From the NCBI GenBank assembly GCA_037131165.1, contig JBAXRO010000043.1, positions 1-16,321 on the forward strand: DNA of 16,321 bases, read 5' to 3'. The DNA comes from WLNJ01 sp037131165 (lineage in GTDB: Bacteria; Actinomycetota; Thermoleophilia; Solirubrobacterales; Solirubrobacteraceae). Below are positions 1-6,638 of this stretch, one piece after another; position 1 is the first letter of the stretch, and the number at the start of each line of letters is the position of its first letter. A program made the position numbers and the translations under genes. The notes below the pieces were generated by a model that was not told the origin of the DNA, did not search any database, and saw only the letters and a list, made by a program, of their open reading frames with translations.

Positions 1-1150
1 TCTTCAGGTTGATGTCCGCCAACGCAAGCGGTTCGCCCGTTTCCGAGTATGAGAACGAGACGTCGTTGAACTCGATCGAGCCCTCGATTCGCGCAAGCCG
101 CTTGGCATCGGGGTGGTCGCGAACGTCGGGTTCGGTGTCGAGGAGCTGAAAGATCTTGTCAAGTGCCGCCATCCCGGACTGGTAGGTGGTGTAGAGCTGG
201 GAGAGCTGTTGGATCGGGTCGAAGAAGTTGTTCAGCGCGGCGATGAACGCGAAGACCACGCCGGTCGTGATCTCACCGGAGACGGCCGCGGCTCCCCCCA
301 CCAGCAGGATCGCCGCTGTAACGGCGCTGCCGAGCAGTTCGACTGCCGGGAAGTAGGAGGCGTTGAGGGTCACGCTCTTGAGGTTCTCGACCCTGTTGAG
401 CTCGTTCAGCGCGGCAAACTCGTCGAGGTGGCGGCGCTCCTGACCGAACGCCCTGACGACCTGAATCCCGGAGAGGCTCTCCTGCAGGTAGGCGGTTATC
501 GCGGCGATCCTCTCCCGTGTCCTGCGGTAGATGTCGGCCGAGGCGATCCTGTAGAGCAGCCCGGCCACCCACAGGACGGGGACGACGGCGAAGGTCACCA
601 GCGCCAGCTTGGCGTCGAGCACGAACAGCACGACGGCCGTGCCGATCAGGGTCAGGGTGCCCTGGAACAGGGCGACGACGCCGTCACTGACGAGTGAGTT
701 CAGGGCCTCGACGTCGTTGGTCAGGCGCGAGATGATCACTCCCGCCCGGTTGCGCGAGTAGTAGCCGACGGAAAGCGACTGGAGGTGGCGGAACAGGTCG
801 AGCCTGAGGTCGGCAAGGGCCCTCTGGCCGACCCAGCCGGTTGTCCAGGTCTGCACCGCAGTTGCGACGAGGTAGACCACAGCGCTCACGAGGAAGAGGA
901 CGACGGTCGTGTTCAGCGCCGCCACGTCCTTGGGGTTGATCCCCTTGTCGATCGCCATCTTGGCCAGCGGTGCCGGTGCGATCGCCGCCGCGGTGGCCGC
1001 GATCAGCGCGATGAACATCACCACCACACGCCAGCGATAGGGCTTCAGCAGCCGAATCAGGCCCTTGAGCTTGCGCCCGCGATCGCCGGTCCCGCGCAGG
1101 CGCCTGCGGGCGTCGCGGATCAGCCCAGTGGTGCCGGCATCGACGCTCAC
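1..1150 (-). CDS. ABC exporter half-transporter, 3' end cut by window edge
   Basis: This is a type IV (MsbA-like) ABC exporter half-transporter that would pair with its neighbour in the membrane. The visible 383 residues read without a stop from a GTG at 1150. They comprise a cytoplasmic N-terminus, a first membrane helix near residues 39-62, further helices near 80-100, 157-200 and 272-310, the intracellular-loop motif SRLTNDVEAL (141-150), the coupling region SGIQVVRAFGQE (227-238) and the start of the nucleotide-binding domain with the A-loop VSFSYS (Y368). Walker A and everything after it lie outside the window, so catalytic competence cannot be judged. The GTG start overlaps the stop of the upstream ABC gene as GTGA, implying translational coupling and equal stoichiometry. 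The ABC exporter fold is certain; the substrate is unknown. Confidence 0.93.
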   Translation of the reverse strand, partial: MSVDAGTTGLIRDARRRLRGTGDRGRKLKGLIRLLKPYRWRVVVMFIALIAATAAAIAPAPLAKMAIDKGINPKDVAALNTTVVLFLVSAVVYLVATAVQTWTTGWVGQRALADLRLDLFRHLQSLSVGYYSRNRAGVIISRLTNDVEALNSLVSDGVVALFQGTLTLIGTAVVLFVLDAKLALVTFAVVPVLWVAGLLYRIASADIYRRTRERIAAITAYLQESLSGIQVVRAFGQERRHLDEFAALNELNRVENLKSVTLNASYFPAVELLGSAVTAAILLVGGAAAVSGEITTGVVFAFIAALNNFFDPIQQLSQLYTTYQSGMAALDKIFQLLDTEPDVRDHPDAKRLARIEGSIEFNDVSFSYSETGEPLALADINLK

Positions 1151-2919
1151 AGGCCCGTCACTTCGCTTTCGACCGGCTTGCGATTGAGGAACACGCGGTC
1201 CGGGAGGCCCTTCTCGACGATCCGCGAGTAGAGAGCGGACCGGCTCAGAAGTTCATCGTGGGTCCCATGGTCGACCAGACGGCCATCCTCGAGGACCGCG
1301 ATCTCGTCTGCCAGCGCAATCGTCGAGAGCCGGTGGGCGATGACGATCGTCGTGCGGTCCTTCATCACCTCGCGCAATGCCTCCTTGATCTCGCGTTCGG
1401 TGCTGGCATCGACCGACGAGGTGGCGTCGTCGAGGATCAGGACGCGGGGGTCGGTGACGATCGCCCTGGCGATCGCGATCCGCTGGCGCTGACCGCCCGA
1501 AAGAGTGAGCCCTCGCTCTCCGACCCGGGTGTCGTACCCCTCGGGCAGCTTCTCGATGAAGCCCGAGGCCTGGGCGCGGGTCGCAGCCAGTTCGACCTCG
1601 GCCCGCGTCGCCTCGGGGCGGCCATAGGCGATGTTGTCGTGGACCGTCGCCGAGAACAGGAACGGGTCATCGCCGACGATCGAGACGCAGCCCCGCAGTG
1701 GGCCGAGGTCGAGGCTGCGGACGTCGGCGCCGTCGAGCAGAACGGAGCCGGAGGTCGGGTCATAGAGGCGGGGCACGAGTGACGCAAGCGTGCTCTTGCC
1801 CGAGCCGCTCGGGCCGACCAGTGCGACGGTCCGGCCCTCGGGGATCTCCAGCGAGACCGAGTCGAGCGCTGGGCGCGTCGTTCCCTCGTAGCGGACCGAC
1901 ACCGAGTCGAACTGGATTCTCCCGCGCCCCTCCGGGGGACCCGGTGCTCCCGCTGGCGAGACGAGCGCCGGCTCGCGGTCGAGGATCTCGAAGATCCGCG
2001 CTCCCGAAGCGGTCGCCCGCTGGGCGCTGCCGAGCATCATCCCGAGGGTCCGCATCGGCCCGATCAGCATCAGCAGATAGGTGTAGAACGCGGCGAAGGC
2101 CCCGATCGTCAGGTCACCGTTGATCACGTCGCGTCCGCCGAGCAGCAGGATTGCTGCAAGGCCGAGATTCGGCAGGAATCCGATCAGCGGATTGAAGATC
2201 GCCTGCAGGCGGGTCGAGGTCATCGACTGGTCGAAGACCCTCGTGACGCTGTGCTCGAAGCGCTCCCGCTGGCGTTCCTCGGCGGCGAATGCCTTGACCA
2301 CGCGGACTCCCGAGATGTTCTCTTCCACCTCGGCCGTCAGCTCTGCGATTCGCTGCTGGACCTCCTGCAGTGCCGGCCGTGAACGGCGCCCGTAGGCCCT
2401 CGACGTCCAGACCACGAGTGGGACCGGAGCCAGCGCCAGGGCTGCCAGCTTCGGATTGAGGAAGAACATCGCGATCGCCGAGAGCAGGATCGTCAGGGCG
2501 CTCTGGATCATGAAGATCAGTCCGTAGCCGAGGAAGAAGCGGACTGCCTGCAGGTCTACGGTGGCCCGTGACATCAACTGGCCCGTCTGCTGGCCTTCGA
2601 AGAACCCGAGTTCGAGCCTTTGGAGTTGGCTGTACATGGCGGACCGCAGGTCGAATTCGATCGCCAGCGAGACGCGGCCCGCGATCAGCCGCCGCCCGAC
2701 GGTCAGCACCAGGCGGACGACTCCGGCTCCGAGGACGGCAAGGGCGAGCAGGCGCAGAGAGCGACCGCCATCTTTGGCATTGATCGCGTTCACAGCCTGC
2801 CCGGTGAGGAGCGGTATCGCCACGGTCATGCCCATCGCCGCCAGGGCGAGCAGCAGCGAGCCGACGACCGAGGGCTTGTAGGGCTTGAGGAATCCGAGCA
2901 GGCGGGCGAAGGTCTTCAT
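1147..2919 (-). CDS. ABC exporter half-transporter, ATP-binding/permease, with degenerate catalytic motifs
   Basis: Complete 590-residue ABC exporter half-transporter with a six-helix membrane domain (about residues 15-310) followed by the ATPase domain. Seen directly: Walker A GPSGSGKST (369-377, K375), signature LSGGQ (473-477), Walker B with RVLILDDATSSVD (D497-D498) and an H-loop in VIAHRLSTI. Two departures from the canonical protein are clear: the Walker-B catalytic glutamate is aspartate (D498), and the Q-loop glutamine is replaced in VGDDPFLF (D417). In known heterodimeric exporters one subunit carries such a degenerate site while the partner supplies the functional one, which fits the adjacent half-transporter gene. 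The ATG is fixed by an in-frame TGA directly upstream. Lipid or drug export is typical of the family; nothing here identifies the substrate. Confidence 0.95.
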   Translation of the reverse strand: MKTFARLLGFLKPYKPSVVGSLLLALAAMGMTVAIPLLTGQAVNAINAKDGGRSLRLLALAVLGAGVVRLVLTVGRRLIAGRVSLAIEFDLRSAMYSQLQRLELGFFEGQQTGQLMSRATVDLQAVRFFLGYGLIFMIQSALTILLSAIAMFFLNPKLAALALAPVPLVVWTSRAYGRRSRPALQEVQQRIAELTAEVEENISGVRVVKAFAAEERQRERFEHSVTRVFDQSMTSTRLQAIFNPLIGFLPNLGLAAILLLGGRDVINGDLTIGAFAAFYTYLLMLIGPMRTLGMMLGSAQRATASGARIFEILDREPALVSPAGAPGPPEGRGRIQFDSVSVRYEGTTRPALDSVSLEIPEGRTVALVGPSGSGKSTLASLVPRLYDPTSGSVLLDGADVRSLDLGPLRGCVSIVGDDPFLFSATVHDNIAYGRPEATRAEVELAATRAQASGFIEKLPEGYDTRVGERGLTLSGGQRQRIAIARAIVTDPRVLILDDATSSVDASTEREIKEALREVMKDRTTIVIAHRLSTIALADEIAVLEDGRLVDHGTHDELLSRSALYSRIVEKGLPDRVFLNRKPVESEVTGL

Positions 2920-2973
2920 TCAGGCCCGCGTCACGATAGAGCGGTCGGCGCCCGCAACCGTTCGCCGGTGGGC

Positions 2974-2979
2974 GATACT
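2974..2979 (+). promoter_or_regulatory. Putative -10 element (GATACT) for a leaderless start
   Basis: GATACT lies 7 nt before the ATG of the 66-residue protein, and no Shine-Dalgarno sequence precedes that ATG. Transcription would begin at or next to the start codon, the usual leaderless arrangement in actinobacteria. No convincing -35 is visible at 16-18 bp spacing, so this rests on position and hexamer alone. Confidence 0.35.
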
Positions 2980-2986
2980 TGCTCGG

Positions 2987-3187
2987 ATGAGCGATCGCAA
3001 GTTCGGACTGTGCGGCCGTTGCGCCCACCAGAGACTGATCAACTCCGGCCGGGGCTCGACCTTCTCGATGTGTGGACTCTCGCGCAACGACCCTGATTGG
3101 CCGCGGTACCCGCGGATGCCGGTTGTCGCCTGCCCGCGCTTCGAGAGCCGGGGGGACAGCCCGGCTCCGGTCGGCCCGCGTGACTGA
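2987..3187 (+). CDS. Small Cys-rich conserved hypothetical protein (putative zinc-binding)
   Basis: A 66-residue protein, start ATG at 2987, of unknown function. It has four cysteines and a histidine arranged as CxxCxH (C9, C12, H14), then C29 and C49, separated by the segments RGSTFSMC and DPDWPRYPRMPV. The four cysteines could form a zinc site. I recall similar small actinobacterial proteins with the same order (CxxC, RGSxFxLC, DPxxPxYPxLPVxxC), so it is probably a conserved orphan family rather than a chance ORF, but I cannot assign a role. The reading frame is open upstream to 2885, but that extension lies across the divergent promoter region and lacks any motif, so the shorter start is preferred. 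It is convergent with the next gene, 15 bp away. Confidence 0.72.
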   Translation: MSDRKFGLCGRCAHQRLINSGRGSTFSMCGLSRNDPDWPRYPRMPVVACPRFESRGDSPAPVGPRD

Positions 3188-3202
3188 GCCGGACCGGCGA
3201 GT

Positions 3203-4099
3203 TTAGCCGGCGAGGGGATCGAGGACGACGTAGGCGGCTCCGTCCTGGGTCTCGATGAACGATGCGGTGAACAGAGGCTTGAGTGTCAGCTGGGCGACCT
3301 GTGGGGTGTCAGGTGCGTTGCGGATGGTCGCGACTGTCGGCACGGGGTCGGGCAGCGTCTCGACCAGAGGCTTGTCGACCATCTCCTGAAGGCGGTCGCG
3401 CTGGAGCAGTAGAGCCGGAGCAGGGGGGAACTGTTCGGTCACGCGGCCGTCGGCCCCCTTGACCTTCTCCTTCCCGGGTCTCGGTGGGGCCAGGACGAGG
3501 ACGTTTTCGACCTCCGGATTGGCGCGGAGGGTGTAGAGGGCGAGCTCGAGCGCTTCGCGCTGCAGCAGCATCCTCCGCTCGAGGCTTGGCTTCCCATTGA
3601 CGATCGAGCACCTCGGGCCGAGCCCGCAGAGGCGGAACAGCACGCTCTCGCCCTCCACCAGCTTGATGTTGCCCTTGCCGTCGGCATTTCGGATCGCGAT
3701 CTTCGCCGGCGTTCCACTGACCGCAAGCGCCTCGCCGGTGATCGCGACGAGCTGCTGGCCGTCGACATTCCTGTACCGGCGACCAACGTGGGACGCAATC
3801 TGATCGAGTCCTGCCTGGCCGTCGCTGGTGGGATTCCAGGCAGCCCACTCGCTCGAGCTGCTGACGGCCGAAGTCTTCGCTGGCTCGAACAGCGCGGTGG
3901 CCCCTGCGATCAGCACTACCAGCCCGAGAGCGACGGCGATCAGCTTCACCGCCCTGAACCGAGCAGCCTTCGGGTGAGCACCGGCCGGCCCGGGAGGTCC
4001 CTGGGTGGCGAGTGGGGAGGCCGCCTCAACCGGGTTGGCCGGCTCGATCAGGTCGCCGTGATCTCGGCTGGGATCGCGGGGTGTCAGATCCTCGGCCAT
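3203..4099 (-). CDS. Single-pass membrane protein of unknown function, coupled to FtsH-like gene
   Basis: A 298-residue protein with a Pro/Ala-rich, probably disordered cytoplasmic N-terminus (1-47), one membrane helix at about 51-70 (AVKLIAVALGLVVLIAGATA) and an extracytoplasmic domain of about 225 residues. The basic residues before the helix (KAARFRAVK) predict the N-terminus inside. The outer domain has a cysteine pair, C158 and C164 (LCGLGPRC), that could form a disulfide. No family motif is recognised. Its ATG lies inside the 3' end of the FtsH-like gene (16-bp overlap), preceded by GAGG at 4 nt, so translation is coupled to the protease. The context suggests an accessory or adaptor of that protease, by analogy only with the membrane partners known for FtsH; homology to HflK/HflC is not visible. 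Confidence 0.85.
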   Translation of the reverse strand: MAEDLTPRDPSRDHGDLIEPANPVEAASPLATQGPPGPAGAHPKAARFRAVKLIAVALGLVVLIAGATALFEPAKTSAVSSSSEWAAWNPTSDGQAGLDQIASHVGRRYRNVDGQQLVAITGEALAVSGTPAKIAIRNADGKGNIKLVEGESVLFRLCGLGPRCSIVNGKPSLERRMLLQREALELALYTLRANPEVENVLVLAPPRPGKEKVKGADGRVTEQFPPAPALLLQRDRLQEMVDKPLVETLPDPVPTVATIRNAPDTPQVAQLTLKPLFTASFIETQDGAAYVVLDPLAG

Positions 4100-6468
4100 G
4101 TGTCCTCACGCTGGAGGTCGATCACCGGCTCCTGAAGGCCGACCGAGTCGAGCAGGTCGACCACCTCGTTGCCGTGCAGCTCGCGGCGTTCGATCAGGGT
4201 CACCGCGATCTGCTCGACGGCATCCCGGTTCTGCACGACCAACTGGTAGGCGGTTACGAACGCCTGCCCGAGGAGCCGCGCAACGGCGGCTCGCTTGGCT
4301 GGGTCGGAGAGCACCGCCGACACGGGGTCGGGGCTCATCGGTCCTCCGGTCGAGGCTCTGTTCATGATCTGGATGCCGAGGTGCTCGAAGCGCTTCGCGA
4401 TCCGCTCCGTCTCGCTCTCGGCCTCGCCGTGAGGGTCGCCCAGGGCAACCGAGCTGCCGTTCAGCTCGACCCTTCCAGGACCCATCGCCCACGAGCCCAC
4501 CATCATCGACGCCAGACGCGTGGCGGCATGGACGTCGCCGCCGACTCCGGTCGAGTTCTCGTCGTAGAAGACCTCCTCGGCCGCCATCGCACCGAGCGTC
4601 CAGATCAACCGTGCGACCTGCTCGCTCCGCCATGAGCTGAACCGCTCCTCCTCCTCGATCGCCTGGTGATGACCGAGCGAGCCGGCCCTCATCCTGATCG
4701 ACAGCCTTGTCGAGAGGACTCCCTTCATGAAGACGTGGCCGCAGGCTGCGTGGCCGGCCTCGTGGATCGCGACCGCTCGGGTCTCCTCCTCGATGTAGGT
4801 GATGCCGACTGCGGTCCCGGTCTCGACCGTTGTCATCGCCTCGACTATGTCGCGCCATTCGAACCGTCCACGACCCTCGGCGTGCGCGTAGGTCAGCGCC
4901 ATCGAGCAGACCTGCTCGATCATCGCTGGTGAATACCCGTTGGTCATCCTCGCCAACTCGTCCCTGCGGGTCTCGCTGTCGAGCTCGGGGTCGTGGGCGA
5001 CCTTCGTGATGTAGAGATCGAAGATGTCCTTGCGGTCGTCCTTTGTCGGCGTGCGGAACCAGATGTGGCGGCCCATCCGCCCGGGGCGCACGAGGGCGGG
5101 GTCGAGCGCGTCGATCGGCACGTTGGTGGCGCCGATGAAGAAAAGCTGCTCCGGGCGTGGCTTCGGCGGGCGCAGGCGCAGCTTCCTCCCGCCGACACTC
5201 TGAGGGACCACATAGAGAGCGTCGAGCAGAGTGTTGATCCGGTTGGTGAAGAACTTCCTCATGGCGGGCGGGTCGTCGATCCCGTCCATCTGCACGAGCA
5301 GCTGGTTGAGGGCGAGGCTGCCCCCGCCCATTCCCATCCCGCCGATGAAGCGGTTGACGCCGTCGCGGCCGCGGGCGATCATCCGCGGGTAGGGGTCCGT
5401 CGGAGGCTCGGCCCTCGACTGGAACATCTTCTCGCGCCACGCCCGGGTCTCGAGGATCAGGTCGCCGCTTGGCGTGAGCGCACCCATCGGGCCGTAGAAG
5501 AGCTGGTCATGGATCGTCCCGGGGTCGCCGGAGTCGGCCGCGAAGCCGGCCATGCCCTGGCCGAGCGCCTGCCGGCGCATCCCGACCGCGTCGATCTCGT
5601 CGATGAAGATGATGCACTGACCGCCCCACTTCCTCGCGAGGCGGCGGGCCTTGCGGATCAGGAACATGACGACGATCACGTCGATCCCGATGAAGGTTGC
5701 TGCGAAGCCCGAGCCGGGCATCGTCAGGAATGGGCTGTTGAAGGAGGTGGCGATCGCCTTCGAGAGCATCGTCTTGCCGGTGCCGGGCGCCCCGAGCAGC
5801 AGCAGCCCGCGCTCGCGCTTTCCGCCGGCCTGCTCGAACTCCTCACCCGACTGCCAGAGCGAGACGACCCGCCCGACCTCCTCCTTCGGTTCGCGTTGCC
5901 CGCGGACGTCGTGCAGCTTCACGCCCCAGTCTGCGTCGCCCGGTTCGTAGCCGCGCATCTGGCGGAGGTTCATCGCCAGCAGCGGGCCGAACAGGATCAG
6001 GATGTTGATCAGGAAGAGGAGCGGGAGCTGCAGCCCGAAGCCGAGCAGCATCGGCAGTATCTGCCCGAAGAACTTGCCGAGGGTGCCCCAGCCGATCGTC
6101 AGGGCCACGATCCCGCCGATCAGCACGACCCAGAACAGCAAGCGGAACCAGAACCGCCAGAACCAGAGCCTGCGCCTCGCGATGCGGTCGGCGGCCATCG
6201 CCTCGCTGCCGGCGCCGTAGAGGCTCTGGTTGGGCAGCAGGCGGTAGGCGACGAGGTCGATCAGGCCACGGAATGCAGCAACCCCGAACAGGGTTCCGAC
6301 AGCCGACCAGAGGAGCGACCAGCCGTTGCTCTTCCAGAGGACGAGGAAGAAGGCTGGAGCTGTCAGGGCGCCGACGAAAGTGGCTGCCTTGCGAAGCCGA
6401 CTCCACTCGCGCGCCAAGGCCTCCTGATCGGCCCTTCGGGCAATCGTCGGCTGCAGCTCATCCCCCAT
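4084..6468 (-). CDS. FtsH-like membrane AAA ATPase / zinc metalloprotease (M41), divergent
   Basis: A 794-residue ATP-dependent membrane protease related to FtsH. ATPase motifs: Walker A GAPGTGKT (226-233), pore segment ATFIG (257-261), Walker B IIFIDEID (286-293), sensor-1 GATN (446-449) and the arginine-bearing RPGRMGR (461-467). The M41 protease domain has HEAGH (569-573) and the third-ligand region STGVGGDVHAAT (D645), so it should be active. Unlike classical FtsH, which has two helices around a periplasmic domain, the N-terminus shows about four hydrophobic segments (33-47, 50-73, 105-126, 137-166) with no evident periplasmic domain. About 88 residues separate Walker B from LNQLLVQMDG, and about 43 more precede sensor 1, both far longer than in FtsH. 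ATG 6468 is chosen over an upstream in-frame ATG (6657) because that extension is low-complexity and crosses the divergent promoter region. Confidence 0.9.
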   Translation of the reverse strand: MGDELQPTIARRADQEALAREWSRLRKAATFVGALTAPAFFLVLWKSNGWSLLWSAVGTLFGVAAFRGLIDLVAYRLLPNQSLYGAGSEAMAADRIARRRLWFWRFWFRLLFWVVLIGGIVALTIGWGTLGKFFGQILPMLLGFGLQLPLLFLINILILFGPLLAMNLRQMRGYEPGDADWGVKLHDVRGQREPKEEVGRVVSLWQSGEEFEQAGGKRERGLLLLGAPGTGKTMLSKAIATSFNSPFLTMPGSGFAATFIGIDVIVVMFLIRKARRLARKWGGQCIIFIDEIDAVGMRRQALGQGMAGFAADSGDPGTIHDQLFYGPMGALTPSGDLILETRAWREKMFQSRAEPPTDPYPRMIARGRDGVNRFIGGMGMGGGSLALNQLLVQMDGIDDPPAMRKFFTNRINTLLDALYVVPQSVGGRKLRLRPPKPRPEQLFFIGATNVPIDALDPALVRPGRMGRHIWFRTPTKDDRKDIFDLYITKVAHDPELDSETRRDELARMTNGYSPAMIEQVCSMALTYAHAEGRGRFEWRDIVEAMTTVETGTAVGITYIEEETRAVAIHEAGHAACGHVFMKGVLSTRLSIRMRAGSLGHHQAIEEEERFSSWRSEQVARLIWTLGAMAAEEVFYDENSTGVGGDVHAATRLASMMVGSWAMGPGRVELNGSSVALGDPHGEAESETERIAKRFEHLGIQIMNRASTGGPMSPDPVSAVLSDPAKRAAVARLLGQAFVTAYQLVVQNRDAVEQIAVTLIERRELHGNEVVDLLDSVGLQEPVIDLQREDTWPRI

Positions 6469-6476
6469 GGCCCGAG

Positions 6477-6482
6477 AGCGTA
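6477..6482 (-). promoter_or_regulatory. Putative -10 element (TACGCT) for the FtsH-like gene
   Basis: On the minus strand TACGCT matches the TANNNT pattern and ends 8 nt before the ATG at 6468, with no Shine-Dalgarno sequence between. This supports both a leaderless mRNA and the choice of the 6468 start. No clear -35 is visible. Confidence 0.4.
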
Positions 6483-6551
6483 GCGCCGCAGGGGTGATGG
6501 ACGGTCCGGATCGTGCGCCCGGCGCGTCCGGGCCCGGCCTGCTCGTCCCGC

Positions 6552-6573
6552 GATCGGCCCGGATCGGGCGATC
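6552..6573. repeat. Inverted repeat in the divergent intergenic region
   Basis: GATC-G-GCCCG / GAT / CGGGC-GATC forms a 9-bp inverted repeat with a 3-nt centre and one unpaired G. It sits in the 170-bp gap between the divergent FtsH-like and YfhO-like genes. It could be an operator, but in such GC-rich DNA a chance repeat of this length is possible. I see nothing else in this gap apart from the two -10-like hexamers. Confidence 0.3.
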
Positions 6574-6623
6574 CCGCGCGGCGGTTCCGGCATCCCAGCG
6601 GCGGGTATGGCGCCCCGGTCCTC

Positions 6624-6629
6624 TACATT
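6624..6629 (+). promoter_or_regulatory. Putative -10 element (TACATT) for the YfhO-like gene
   Basis: TACATT fits TANNNT and ends 9 nt before the ATG at 6639, so initiation would fall within about 3 nt of the start codon. There is no Shine-Dalgarno sequence (the upstream bases are TTCCAATCGCA). It also supports the 6639 start over the in-frame ATG at 6513. Confidence 0.4.
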
Positions 6630-6638
6630 CCAATCGCA

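Noticed and set aside
2933..2938. TATCGT on the minus strand as a -10 for the ABC exporter operon
   Set aside because: It fits TANNNT but is 13 nt from the ATG with no -35 at normal spacing, so support is weaker than for the other starts.
3194..3210. Possible bidirectional terminator between convergent genes (CCGGC-7 nt-GCCGG)
   Set aside because: Only a 5-bp stem with no T-run on either strand, and it lies partly in the 3' end of a CDS; too weak to call.
4993..6483. Long open frame (496 codons) on the plus strand opposite the FtsH-like gene
   Set aside because: Same antisense composition; the opposite strand carries all AAA and M41 motifs in order.
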